Assembly: GCA_028821605.1 (NCBI GenBank) | Contig: JAPPFM010000050.1 | Coordinates: 130,911 to 194,910, forward strand | Source: Candidatus Poribacteria bacterium | Lineage (GTDB): Bacteria; Poribacteria; WGA-4E; WGA-3G | Direction of reading: 5' to 3' | DNA: 64,000 bases | In this document: positions 25,136-33,807 of the stretch, in pieces | Position numbering within the stretch: the stretch's first letter is position 1 | How the letters are laid out: each line of letters opens with the position of its first letter | Position numbers and translations under genes: made by a program | The notes under the pieces: model-generated | What the model saw: the letters and a program-made list of their open reading frames with translations, nothing else | Told to the model about the DNA's origin: nothing | Databases searched by the model: none

Positions 25136-26209
25136 ATGAGTCAGAAAACATATCGCGCCGCTGCCATCGGACATACGGGTGCTGGCAACTTCGGACATGG
25201 ACTCCATACCCCATATAAAGATATAGAGAACGTCGAATTCATCGCTGTCTCCGATCCGGATGAGGCTGGCAGGGAGAAGGCAGCGACAGAGGCGGGTGCT
25301 TCGCGCAGCTACGCTGATTATCGGGATATGCTTGAGAAAGAGGATCTTGACATTGTAAGTGTCTGTCCTCGCTGGACATCGGAACATGTCGATATGGTAA
25401 CCGCTTGTCTTGAGGCGGGATGCAGCGTCTATTCCGAGAAACCGATGACGAGTACGCTCGCGGACGGTGATAAGATCGTTGAGACCGCGAAAGCAAACGG
25501 TTTAAAGGTTGCTGTGGCGCATCAGGCGGTCTACCTTCCCGCGACGCATGCCATCAAACAGATGCTTGACGATGGCAAGATTGGCACGATCCAAGCCATC
25601 TACGCCAGTGGTAAGCAGGATCATCGCGGTGGTGGTGAGGATATGATTGTCCTCGGTACCCATACGTTTAATATGATGCGTTTCTTCGTCGGTGATGTCG
25701 CATGGATGCAGTCACACGTCACAACAAACGGCAAAGAGATTGCTTACGGTGACGACCATAAACCGACAGAACCTGTGGGACCCGTCGCGGGTGATTGCAT
25801 TAACAGTTACTTCGCTTTCAAAAGCGGTGTTTCTGGCTTCTTCGAGTCCCGGAGGGATCAGGCTGGCTCAGGCAGATACGGTATGGAGATTGTCGGCAGT
25901 GAAGGTATTTTCTCGCTTCGTGGTGACGTTGCGAATCGGCTCATGGTCTACCCGCATCCGGTGCTGGTGCCTGCAAATCCAGAGCAGCAGTGGGAGGCAA
26001 TGGATTTAGACCAAACGCCTTTCTCTCAAGGCAATGAACTCGCTATCCGAGATCTTATTGACGCGATTGAAAATGACCGGAAACCGATTTCTGCCGCTGA
26101 AGACGCTGTCGCTGCATTAGAAATGATTCTCGGTGCTTACGAATCACAATTGTCTGGCGGACGTGTCCCTTTCCCGATTGCGAACCGCGAGCATCCGTTA
26201 AGCAGATAA
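25136..26209 (+). CDS. Gfo/Idh/MocA-family oxidoreductase
   Basis: 357 residues with an N-terminal Rossmann fold (AAAIGHTGAGNFG, where the usual GxGxxG is GHTGAGNFG), the YSEKPM segment carrying the catalytic-site Lys near residue 100, and a C-terminal alpha/beta domain with GTHTFNMMRFFVGD. Family members oxidise or reduce sugars and inositols with NAD(P). The start with GGAGAG at 25136 is preferred over the upstream ATG inside the previous gene. It ends before a strong terminator. Confidence 0.87.
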   Translation: MSQKTYRAAAIGHTGAGNFGHGLHTPYKDIENVEFIAVSDPDEAGREKAATEAGASRSYADYRDMLEKEDLDIVSVCPRWTSEHVDMVTACLEAGCSVYSEKPMTSTLADGDKIVETAKANGLKVAVAHQAVYLPATHAIKQMLDDGKIGTIQAIYASGKQDHRGGGEDMIVLGTHTFNMMRFFVGDVAWMQSHVTTNGKEIAYGDDHKPTEPVGPVAGDCINSYFAFKSGVSGFFESRRDQAGSGRYGMEIVGSEGIFSLRGDVANRLMVYPHPVLVPANPEQQWEAMDLDQTPFSQGNELAIRDLIDAIENDRKPISAAEDAVAALEMILGAYESQLSGGRVPFPIANREHPLSR

Positions 26210-26230
26210 AATTAGAACCGATATATGTTT

Positions 26231-26260
26231 GGCGAGGTCTTGGTGCCTCGCCATTTTTTT
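26231..26260. terminator. Bidirectional-looking terminator
   Basis: GGCGAGG (26231-26237), an 8-base loop, CCTCGCC (26246-26252), then ATTTTTTT. A strong rho-independent signal for the plus-strand oxidoreductase. On the minus strand the stem is the same but the T-run is missing. It sits between convergent genes. Confidence 0.85.
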
Positions 26261-26975
26261 ATGCAGGTATCGTCTTCCGAACACCATTTTCATAGCGCAC
26301 CTGATAATCGGTATCCGGCACGTCCATTGCCCGGACGGCAAGTTCGCCGAATGTAATCAGCGGCTCAGAAAGTAGTAGGAGTTCATCGAGCGATTCGGTC
26401 GGTGTTTTGTCCGTTGTGTCCAGCACAATCTTGCGTCCACTCTGGGTAAACAGCGATTTATCAATCTCCTCTTGAAACAGGCGATTCAGCGTCGGAATAT
26501 CGGCTTCCTTGATGATCTGGTATTCGTGTGGATCTGTTTTCATCCGTTCCTTAATCGCCGTGTCGCTGGCGGTGACGTGGATCATCACGACATCCGGCAA
26601 TCGTGCTTCAATAACTTGCGTTTCATAGCCGCGCTGCGCATTGATATGATACTTAGAATAATACGTGCTTTCTGGGTTATCCCCATAGAAGGATGAGTAA
26701 ACGAGCTCCTCAATGTGCCACCCTGCGATGAGTGTGTTCGGATAGTTTTTTATCACCTCAACGTGATACTGAAGCTGCATGCGTTGCATCCGCTCTTTCA
26801 CATCGTCTGGAAAGTCTATATAGGCGGCTCTCGATTCTGGACTGAGCGTTGAATCGGGAATCGTGAAGTGATCGTCGACGTGAACTCTCAATTTCCGATG
26901 TTGATAATAGTCCGTCATCAGGTTTACTAACGTCGATTTTCCAGCATATTCGATGCCGACAAAAATACATCTCAT
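26259..26975 (-). CDS. P-loop nucleoside/nucleotide kinase-like protein
   Basis: 238 residues starting MRCIFVGIEYAGKSTLVNL, a Walker A (GIEYAGKST) at about 7-15. The DDHFTIP acidic stretch follows, and a late VMIHVTASDTAIKERM resembles the lid region of thymidylate-kinase-type enzymes. Substrate unknown; a nucleoside, sugar or small molecule kinase is likely. The gene has its own consensus-like promoter (27037-27065) and points toward the terminator at 26231. Confidence 0.7.
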   Translation of the reverse strand: MRCIFVGIEYAGKSTLVNLMTDYYQHRKLRVHVDDHFTIPDSTLSPESRAAYIDFPDDVKERMQRMQLQYHVEVIKNYPNTLIAGWHIEELVYSSFYGDNPESTYYSKYHINAQRGYETQVIEARLPDVVMIHVTASDTAIKERMKTDPHEYQIIKEADIPTLNRLFQEEIDKSLFTQSGRKIVLDTTDKTPTESLDELLLLSEPLITFGELAVRAMDVPDTDYQVRYENGVRKTIPA

Positions 26976-27036
26976 AAAAAAGACCTCGCTATTGAATTGG
27001 AGTAAATGAACAGTGCTCTACCACAGTGTGTCCTTA

Positions 27037-27065
27037 TATCTATCACGAAACAGGAAAAGTGTCAA
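27037..27065 (-). promoter_or_regulatory. Promoter of the P-loop kinase gene
   Basis: On the minus strand TTGACA (27065-27060), 17 bases, TAGATA (27042-27037), with TG right before the -10 hexamer (TGATAGATA). The -35 is perfect, the -10 fair. Confidence 0.65.
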
Positions 27066-27216
27066 GCGTCAGGACTATTTACTATTTAGTTTTACGAGTT
27101 ATCATTGAATGAGTTTAACTGCGAGTTTAGGTCTGGCAGCGAACTCTCATAGTGCTTTTTATATCTTTGTGCGTCCTGTGAATCGTAAGATGGAGATGGC
27201 TGCGTTGCGTAAGGAG

Positions 27217-28359
27217 TTACATCAATTCAACAAAAACTTCGTTTGCGAGGAAGAGTCCGCGGGATGTGAGCCGGAGATGGGTGGGGGTACGTTCCAGCAG
27301 CTGCAAATCCATCCATTTTTTGACGATGTTACCAAAGGCAACTTCAATTTCTTCACCGAATCGGTCTTGATAGGTTTCAAACGAGATGCCTTCGCGTTTC
27401 CGAAGCGCGAGCATGAGCGTTTCCGCTTTCTCAGCAGGTCCGGTGAGATGTTCGGCATCGGCGATAGGTTTGTTGCGTTGGGAGAGTGCATCAATATAAG
27501 GCGCGATGCCTCGAATGTTAGTATAACGCACGCCGTTGACATATCCACACGCACCGGCACCGAGTCCGATACACGACTGGTTGTTCCAATAGACGAGGTT
27601 GTGTCTCGCGAGGTGATTCAGTTTGGCGAAGTTACAGATTTCGTAATGCGTGTACCCGTGGGCGGTGAGCGTCTCAATCGTGTATTGGAACATATCGGCT
27701 TCGGTGTCCTCGGTTGGGAGGCGGAGTTCACCGGCTTGCCACCATTCATAAAACGGGGTTTCCTCCTCCATGACGAGGTTATATGCTGAGATGTGGTTGG
27801 GTTCCAGAGAGATGACTTCGTTGAGGGTATGATGCCATGCTTCCATCGTTTGGTCGGGCAGTGCGAAGATGAGGTCGATGTTGATGTTATCGAAACGGTG
27901 TTCGCTGGCGAGGTGGTAACTCTGGAGGAATTCGTCAACACTGTGGATTCTGCCTAACTGTTGCAAGGTTTCGTCTTGCATGGCTTGTAGCCCGAAACTG
28001 AGGCGATTCACACCGTTGTCTTGCATCACGTTGAGTTTCTCGCTATCAACGGTACCGGGATTACATTCTACGGTGATCTCCGCATTCGGCGTTAGTTGGA
28101 AATATTCATGTATATCGGTGAATAACTGCGCTAAGGCGTTAGCAGAAAGGATAGAAGGTGTGCCACCGCCAATGAAAATCGTTTGTAGTGGGTCGGTATC
28201 TGGGGCGTAAAGTGCTATCTCTGTACGGAGTGCTTGTAGATATGCCTTCGCTTGTTCCTTGTGGAAGGTGTAGGTATTGAAGGCGCAATAGTAGCATTTC
28301 GTCGCGCAGAATGGGATGTGGATGTATATGGAAGTGGCGGTTTTATGCGGATGATTCAT
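27217..28359 (-). CDS. hemW: Haem chaperone HemW-like radical SAM protein
   Basis: 380 residues. The radical-SAM cluster motif is CATKCYYC (residues about 18-25), and the first part reads YIHIPFCATKCYYCAF as in HemW, where the fourth Cys of HemN (C-x-C) is replaced. GGGTPS near residue 62 and the later NLVYWNNQSCIGLGAGA are typical. HemW delivers haem to acceptors; the true coproporphyrinogen oxidase HemN is longer. The first 59 codons of the longest frame lie inside the next gene and do not fit; the ATG at 28359 overlaps the dehydrogenase stop by 17 bases. Confidence 0.9.
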   Translation of the reverse strand: MNHPHKTATSIYIHIPFCATKCYYCAFNTYTFHKEQAKAYLQALRTEIALYAPDTDPLQTIFIGGGTPSILSANALAQLFTDIHEYFQLTPNAEITVECNPGTVDSEKLNVMQDNGVNRLSFGLQAMQDETLQQLGRIHSVDEFLQSYHLASEHRFDNINIDLIFALPDQTMEAWHHTLNEVISLEPNHISAYNLVMEEETPFYEWWQAGELRLPTEDTEADMFQYTIETLTAHGYTHYEICNFAKLNHLARHNLVYWNNQSCIGLGAGACGYVNGVRYTNIRGIAPYIDALSQRNKPIADAEHLTGPAEKAETLMLALRKREGISFETYQDRFGEEIEVAFGNIVKKWMDLQLLERTPTHLRLTSRGLFLANEVFVELM

Positions 28360-29464
28360 GGGGAGTGTCAAATTCGAGTCCGATTCGGATTGCTGAGCCT
28401 GTGTCGGCGTAAGAGAACGCTTCGTTGATGTCGCTGAACGGGAAGGTATCGGAGATGATTTTGTGGAACGGATACCTGTCGCGTGTGCGGCTGAGGAAGT
28501 CGAGTGCACGTGGGATAACCCACGGCTCATAGACAATCACGCCGCGAATCGCTTTGCTACAACGGACGATGTTGCCGGGATCAATCTCTGTCGGGAATCC
28601 GAGATTGATGTTTCCGATCCAGAGATAGCGTCCACCCCAACGGAGCATCTCCACCCCTTCAGCAAGGACACGCGGCGATCCAACAAACTCAGCGACGAGG
28701 TCTGCCCCGATGCCTCCCGTCTCGTCAAGTACGTATTCAACCCTTGATTTCATGTCGATTTCATCGACATTGAGAGTCTCATCGGCACCGAATTCCTTTG
28801 CGAGTGCGAGGCGTGCAGGCAGTCGGTCCAGAACAATGATTCTCCCCGCTCCCATCTCACGTGCAACTGCGGTTGCGTAGAGTCCGAGTCCACCGGCACC
28901 TTGGATCACCACGGTATCACCGAGTGTGATACCGATCTGGTTGAGTCCGTAAATGACTTCGGACAAAGCGCAGTTGATGGGCGATACGAGCGCGTCTGAG
29001 AGTTCGTCGGGGACCTTGAACACCCAATGTCCCGGTTTCATGTAGTAGTATTCGCCATAGGCACCGTGGAAATGAGGCGGATGCTCGCTGGAGACCCCGA
29101 GCCAATCGCGATAGCGATTGGGACATCCCGGTTTTCCGTTGAGGCACATCCAGCAGCGTTGGCACGGCTTGAAATAGGAGTAGGCGATGCGGTCGCCTTC
29201 AGTGAGCGATTGTCCGGTGCTGTCCGTTGTGATGTTGTGTCCCATCGCTTCAATCGTCCCGATCATCTCGTGTCCTAACACTTGCGGGATACCGCTCTCG
29301 ATTTTGGGTCCGTGTCCGCGCCAAAAGTGTAAATCGGAGCCGCAGATGTTCGCCATGCGGATGCGCACCAGTAGGTCGTCAGGTGTGACGGACGGGATGG
29401 GATATTCCCGGAATTCCATCGGTGTTTGCGCTTGCGTGAAGATCGCAACTTTTCCTGTTTTCAT
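28343..29464 (-). CDS. Zinc-dependent medium-chain alcohol dehydrogenase
   Basis: 373 residues. Catalytic zinc ligands lie in CGSDLHFWRG (Cys near residue 41) and GHEMIGTIE (near 65), and the structural zinc lobe is CQRCWMCLNGKPGCPNRY (near residue 96). The NAD fold has GAGGLGLYATAVA. It resembles sorbitol/threonine dehydrogenases; the substrate is not decided. The start at 29464 follows AAGGAAA and is followed by the family's KVAIFTQ. Its end overlaps hemW, so both are likely on one transcript. Confidence 0.88.
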   Translation of the reverse strand: MKTGKVAIFTQAQTPMEFREYPIPSVTPDDLLVRIRMANICGSDLHFWRGHGPKIESGIPQVLGHEMIGTIEAMGHNITTDSTGQSLTEGDRIAYSYFKPCQRCWMCLNGKPGCPNRYRDWLGVSSEHPPHFHGAYGEYYYMKPGHWVFKVPDELSDALVSPINCALSEVIYGLNQIGITLGDTVVIQGAGGLGLYATAVAREMGAGRIIVLDRLPARLALAKEFGADETLNVDEIDMKSRVEYVLDETGGIGADLVAEFVGSPRVLAEGVEMLRWGGRYLWIGNINLGFPTEIDPGNIVRCSKAIRGVIVYEPWVIPRALDFLSRTRDRYPFHKIISDTFPFSDINEAFSYADTGSAIRIGLEFDTPHESSA

Positions 29465-29629
29465 TTTTTTGATTTTCCTTGCGGAATACTGACGTAGGTT
29501 TAGTAGGTATGTTCCTTTCAAAAAATCTGAAGAAATACCCAAACAAAAACCCCTTCATTTCAGGTTTGCTGGCTTACCGAAGACAAGACTCTTTAAATTT
29601 TCCTTTGATGAGGGACTTTTTTTCAAGAA

Positions 29630-29953
29630 CTAAACAGCGACGACTCGTTGTTGTCCCTTCCTATTTTCTGAAGGAATAATGCGGATTTCAATATCGCGAT
29701 TCAATTGGTTCAGAAACGTCAACAACCTTTCTACACTATAATGGTTAAACTTTCCCTGTTTTAGCCGGGAGATCTCAGGCTGCTTCACGCCTAAAATCTT
29801 TGCCGCTTCAGCCTGGGTTAACTTGCGATCTTCTATAATCTGGAACACCTCAAATCCAAGCTTCGCTTTAAGAAATAGTTCCTCTGCGTCTGGCAAGTCT
29901 AAATCCTTAAAGACATTGCCTGAGCTCTTTTCAAATTTAATCCTCTTGCTCAT
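29630..29953 (-). CDS. XRE-family antitoxin (HigA type)
   Basis: 107 residues with a helix-turn-helix near residues 45-68 (KLTQAEAAKILGVKQPEISRLKQG). The first 30 residues (GNVFKDLDLPDAEELFLKAK) are typical of this small antitoxin group, and it ends in a short basic tail. Its ATG overlaps the toxin stop by 17 bases. With a frameshifted toxin it may act only as a repressor. A paralog lies at 30444. Confidence 0.85.
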   Translation of the reverse strand: MSKRIKFEKSSGNVFKDLDLPDAEELFLKAKLGFEVFQIIEDRKLTQAEAAKILGVKQPEISRLKQGKFNHYSVERLLTFLNQLNRDIEIRIIPSENRKGQQRVVAV

Positions 29954-30310
29954 AATTTTCCTCCAGTTCTTGTGCCATTTTGAGGCGTCTCTTGATAAGG
30001 TCTACCTCTTTCTTGGGAGTTTTAATTCCGCGCTTCGATTTTTTTTGAAAACAATGTAGCACGTAAACTCGCTTTCCAATTTTCACAGCATATACGGCGC
30101 GATAAGTATCGGTCCGATAATCTGATCGTATCTCAAAAACCCCTGAGCCAACGCCTTTAAATGGTTTAGCTGCTGGAGACATACTTCCAGCTTGGACAAT
30201 AAATAAAGCGTCCCAATATCTTTTTGGACAGGCTGCGGAAATTCCTTCAGTTTTGCCTTAGAATCTCCGATCCATACGGCTTCTCTTAAGTTTACTCTCT
30301 CATGATCCAT
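29937..30310 (-). pseudogene. HigB/Gp49-type toxin, frameshifted
   Basis: Two frames make one RelE-superfamily mRNA-cutting toxin. The first, from 30310, reads WIGDSKAKLKEFPQPVQKDIG; the second continues DALFIVQAGS...KPFKGVGSGVFEIRSDYR to the stop at 29937. They join if one G is added to the GGG at 30214-30212 (IGDALF). As written the N-terminal half ends in a wrong frame. A real deletion, an assembly slip or translational frameshifting would all explain it. The upstream promoter ends at the start codon, so the start itself is uncertain. Confidence 0.72.
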
Positions 30311-30315
30311 AATAT

Positions 30316-30345
30316 ATTATAACCAAATGGATATAATTTTTTCAA
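30316..30345 (-). promoter_or_regulatory. Promoter of the HigBA-type pair
   Basis: On the minus strand TTGAAA (30345-30340), 18 bases, TATAAT (30321-30316), followed at once by the ATG at 30310. Transcripts would be leaderless or start within the ORF. Confidence 0.6.
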
Positions 30346-30443
30346 GGATAACGATATCCACGAACAGAACGATTTAGTTTTCGGTTTTGATTTTGGTTTC
30401 CGTTTTCCTTGCGGCTCGGTGAGGTGGATATGGAGTTTGATGT

Positions 30444-30779
30444 TCAGACAGCTGTCGAAATGTTAATCTCGGCGGGAGGTGTGTCTTCAGGTCTCTCTCG
30501 GACAACAATTTCAATATCACGATCCAATTTTCTGAGCAGTCCAAATAGGCGTTCAATCGAAAAGTCGTCGAGCCTTCCGTTTAAAAGTGCCGTGATTTCG
30601 GACTTACTCATATCCAACTGCTTAGCTGCCTTACCATGTTTAAGTTTTCTTTCGGCTATAATATCATAGATTATTCCGGCAAGACGAGCTTTCGCGAGGT
30701 ACTCCTCTGGATTGGGAATTTCTAAATCTTTGAATACATTACCGCTACCGATTTCGTATTCGATTTTTCCGTTAGTCAT
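30444..30779 (-). CDS. XRE-family antitoxin, paralog without a toxin
   Basis: 111 residues from the ATG at 30779 (MTNGKIEYEIGSGNVFKDLE); the longer frame to 30893 crosses a repeat and is not needed. The middle KHGKAAKQLDMSKSEITALLNG is the helix-turn-helix. It matches the antitoxin at 29630 in layout (GNVFKDLxxPxxEE, DRDIEI). No toxin frame lies directly before it, where a 21-base palindrome stands instead, so it is an orphan. Confidence 0.75.
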   Translation of the reverse strand: MTNGKIEYEIGSGNVFKDLEIPNPEEYLAKARLAGIIYDIIAERKLKHGKAAKQLDMSKSEITALLNGRLDDFSIERLFGLLRKLDRDIEIVVRERPEDTPPAEINISTAV

Positions 30780-30796
30780 TTTTCTTCTCCTTAACC

Positions 30797-30817
30797 GGCG
30801 AGGTTGAAAACCTCGCC
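30797..30817. repeat. Intergenic palindrome
   Basis: GGCGAGGTTGAAAACCTCGCC, the same palindrome seen in family-1 elements but without their ends. It lies between the orphan antitoxin and the lipoprotein gene. Confidence 0.7.
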
Positions 30818-30852
30818 AGCGATAGGAAACGGCAAAAAGCAAAGTTGCAGTG

Positions 30853-31251
30853 TTAGTACTCATCGAAATTGACGACTTTCCATTTTCCATCAATCTGTTC
30901 GGTGTTGATAACTACATTTCGGGTGTGCGTCGTCGTGCCTCGGATTTTGATAGTGAGTTTGTAGTTAAACAACACGTGTGTTTCCTGTTCTTCTTTGCCA
31001 ATAGGTTCGTATTCGATGTTCGGCATCTCATCAATTTGTTGATCTTGCGACCGTACTTCACTGACACGCGCGATTTCATCCTCCAGTTTTTCTGCGGCGA
31101 GTCCGTGGCTGAGTTGTAGTGCCGCCGCTTGGTCTGCGCGCTGGTAATAATTATAGATGAAGTCCTCGCTGACTGCCTGCGGCGTGTTTCTGTTTGAACA
31201 TGCCAGTACTAACAGGATAAGCAGGAGGAGGTATCGTGTTTTAATTATCAC
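30853..31251 (-). CDS. Small lipoprotein, unknown function
   Basis: 132 residues. A hydrophobic signal (YLLLLILLVLAC) ends in a lipobox with Cys near residue 18, so it is probably anchored in a membrane. The mature part resembles a small NTF2-like or cystatin-like fold (ETHVLFNYKLTIKI, then NTEQIDGKWKVVNFDEY), which is suggestive only. The start is GTG at 31251, sharing one base with the stop of the preceding gene (TAGTG), so the two are translationally coupled. Confidence 0.7.
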   Translation of the reverse strand: MIIKTRYLLLLILLVLACSNRNTPQAVSEDFIYNYYQRADQAAALQLSHGLAAEKLEDEIARVSEVRSQDQQIDEMPNIEYEPIGKEEQETHVLFNYKLTIKIRGTTTHTRNVVINTEQIDGKWKVVNFDEY

Positions 31252-32561
31252 TATTTTTTTCTCGCGCGGATCATCGCAACATTGAAGATACGGCGTTCAT
31301 AGCCGTGCGCGGGACTGTTCGCAACTCGTCCCAATGCCCAGAGTGTTGAAGAACTGCCGCCATCGAAGTTGATGGCGTGTTTGATGCCGAGTTCGCTGAA
31401 AAACTTGCCCATATCGTAAAGCGTCATTCCCATACTGTATCCGGGTTGTCTGCCATCAACAGCAATGAGGAAGAGTTTTTCGTCGTTGAATCCTAAGGCA
31501 CTACGCGGGTGACGAGACGCGCCGTTACGATGACTCCGTGCGCTGCGACCTCCTGATTGCCCGAATTGGAGAAGTTCAGGTTCAACCTCTCCATCTCGGA
31601 CGAGTCGTAGGTTCCCGCCGATTCCTTGCTGAACGCTTTGCCATTTTTTAGGTGTGAGGGCAATTTCCAGTGTGCCTGCTGTAGATTTGGTTATTTTGTT
31701 TGCCCAATCGCGTGCCAAACGGGGTTCAATCGCAAGGACAACACCATCGGATGGAATGGTGCTGTTGCCCCGCGGATTAACAGCGGTGACAACGAATCTA
31801 CTGGTGTATTTTCCCGTAAGTGGAAGTTTGATTTGCCTGAGCGTGAACTCGTAGCATCGGCGTGTCAGCGTTCTGCGTCCAAAACGGGGTGTAAACAGCA
31901 CAACAGGGCATACGGAATCACAGATTTGATTCACCGCGTCAATTGGAAGCACATCGCCAGCGATCCGGAGTTTACCATTGAGTTTCACCGCATCCAAGAG
32001 GAACTCTCCGTCAGGCGTTACGCCGAAACTCGTTTCACCCCATGCGGATGGTGGTGAATACCCCCATCTGTCAAGGCGTATCGGAATAGTGACGAGTTCA
32101 CCGTTTTGAATGTGCAGATTGAACATCATACCGCCACGTCCCCGGTTATCCTCGCGGATACCGAAACTTCCATTGACACCGGCGAAGGACAGTTCTTTTC
32201 TTTTCGTGAGCCGCCTCGTGGCATCGGTGACGGTTTCGCGTCCTAAAATCTGGTTGTTAGAAAGCGCAACAGCGAATTGGAGGTTTTCCGCCGTGCGATC
32301 CATCTCTGCGATATAAACCGCTGCACCGCCTATCCACCAATAACGGAGCAGTCGAAATCCGTCACGCCATTTGTCGCTTTGGAGTTTATCGCGCCTGTTG
32401 ACGGTGTCCGGAAGTATCTCTCGATTTTGGCTATTGGTGGCACCGATACGGAAAAACCGATTTTCTCGTGCGCGCAGCGCGCTAATCACTAAAATAAAAA
32501 GCAGGATAAGCACGCATACCGTAATGAGTCTTGTGAGGTAAGGTCTGTTTTCAGTCATCAT
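31251..32561 (-). CDS. Phosphodiester glycosidase family protein (NAGPA-like)
   Basis: 436 residues with one N-terminal membrane helix (LITVCVLILLFILVISAL), then an exported domain. Family signs are SFAGVNGSFG, and at the end HPRSALGFNDEKLFLIAVDG and INFDGGSSSTLWALGR, the NAGPA/DUF2233 core that removes a sugar from phosphodiesters, for instance uncovering phosphate groups on glycans. The enzyme probably works in the periplasm or outside. It is followed by the small lipoprotein with a one-base overlap, suggesting a functional pair. Confidence 0.8.
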   Translation of the reverse strand: MMTENRPYLTRLITVCVLILLFILVISALRARENRFFRIGATNSQNREILPDTVNRRDKLQSDKWRDGFRLLRYWWIGGAAVYIAEMDRTAENLQFAVALSNNQILGRETVTDATRRLTKRKELSFAGVNGSFGIREDNRGRGGMMFNLHIQNGELVTIPIRLDRWGYSPPSAWGETSFGVTPDGEFLLDAVKLNGKLRIAGDVLPIDAVNQICDSVCPVVLFTPRFGRRTLTRRCYEFTLRQIKLPLTGKYTSRFVVTAVNPRGNSTIPSDGVVLAIEPRLARDWANKITKSTAGTLEIALTPKKWQSVQQGIGGNLRLVRDGEVEPELLQFGQSGGRSARSHRNGASRHPRSALGFNDEKLFLIAVDGRQPGYSMGMTLYDMGKFFSELGIKHAINFDGGSSSTLWALGRVANSPAHGYERRIFNVAMIRARKK

Positions 32562-32611
32562 TTTTTGTGTTTTTTAATTTATATTAGGAACATCAGGTCT
32601 TAGCGTTGCAA

Positions 32612-33721
32612 CTACAAGACACTGCTTGCCTTTAAACCGATGCCGGTAAGGATTGACACCACTTGGTCCCCAGTGGTTATGATTCCTTCTCCTTTAAACT
32701 TTTGATACGCGCGAACGACCACAGCGGAGGTTGGTTCAACGTAAATCCCTTTGGCGGCAAGCGTTTCCAGTCCTGCTTTGATGTCTGTATCGTCAACGGT
32801 AGTAAATGCGCCGTTTGTCGAGCGAAGTGCCTCCAAAATGTTGTCGCCTCGGATGGGAAGTTCGGCAGTGATGCCTTCAGCAAGCGTTTCTCCAGTTTGT
32901 GCCATTCTTGAGATAGATGATGTGTCTTCAGTGTATGCGTTGTAAATCGGACAGCAGACATCGGGCTGAACACCGAGCAGTCTCGGTATGTCTTTGATGA
33001 TACCTTGTGCATTTAATTCTCGGAATCCGACGAAGAGTCCTAAATAGATACTTCCGAATCCGACGGGACAAATAACGTGTGTTGGGGCACGCCATCCGAG
33101 TTGTTCAACGATTTCATACGCCAGTGTTTTTGTGCCTTCTAAGAAAAACGGGTGCCAATTGTGGGATGCATAGCAGGTCGTTTCCGCTGCGAGTTTGACT
33201 GCTTCTGTTGTTGCCATGCGGTTTCCCGGCACCAATTTCAGTTCGGCACCGTAGGCAGAAATCTGTTTTAGCTTGCCTTTTGAGGTAGACTCAGGGCAGT
33301 AGATGGTGCAGTGAATGCCTGCCCTCGCGCTGTAGGCGGCGATTGCTGCGCCCGCGTTGCCCGATGAATCCTCAACAACGTTCTCAACCCCAAGTGCTTT
33401 GAGGTGCGTGAGCAGGACAGATGCCCCCCTGTCCTTATAGGAACCAGTCGGACACAAGTAATCCAATTTTACGAAGTGTTCAGGCTCGTCAACGTCAAGC
33501 GGAACGAGAGGTGTCATGCCTTCGCCGAGCGTGACAATCTTTGTCTCTGCGTCAATCGGCAGTGCCTCGCGATACCGCCAGAGCGACATCGCCGCTGGTA
33601 CCTGTGCGTTCGGCAAGATACGTGAATCCGCAATAAGGTTTAGCGCGCTGCCGCAATCGCACTTATAGCGCAACGGCGAGATTTTATAGGTTTTGCTACA
33701 TTTGGTACATAGATAATTCAT
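32612..33721 (-). CDS. thrC: Threonine synthase-like PLP enzyme
   Basis: 369 residues of fold type II. A small zinc-ribbon start has CTKC and KCDCG. The PLP lysine lies in TGSYKDRGA near residue 97, the cofactor-phosphate loop is VICPVGFGSIYLG, and SSGNAGAAIAAYSARAG is the substrate motif. Threonine synthase is the most likely role: it converts O-phosphohomoserine to threonine. Cystathionine beta-synthase-type homologs are similar. LysC of the same pathway lies at 51247 in the window, though not adjacent. Confidence 0.82.
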   Translation of the reverse strand: MNYLCTKCSKTYKISPLRYKCDCGSALNLIADSRILPNAQVPAAMSLWRYREALPIDAETKIVTLGEGMTPLVPLDVDEPEHFVKLDYLCPTGSYKDRGASVLLTHLKALGVENVVEDSSGNAGAAIAAYSARAGIHCTIYCPESTSKGKLKQISAYGAELKLVPGNRMATTEAVKLAAETTCYASHNWHPFFLEGTKTLAYEIVEQLGWRAPTHVICPVGFGSIYLGLFVGFRELNAQGIIKDIPRLLGVQPDVCCPIYNAYTEDTSSISRMAQTGETLAEGITAELPIRGDNILEALRSTNGAFTTVDDTDIKAGLETLAAKGIYVEPTSAVVVRAYQKFKGEGIITTGDQVVSILTGIGLKASSVL

Positions 33722-33807
33722 TATTAGTTTTCAGTAGACGGGGTTTGAAGCCTTGCCTACGAAGATTGGGAAACCAGACGAAAATGGAAAACTAAACTTA
33801 ATTTCGC

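Noticed and set aside
27109-27789. A 226-codon plus-strand frame
   Set aside because: Antisense to hemW; no ribosome site or recognisable domain.
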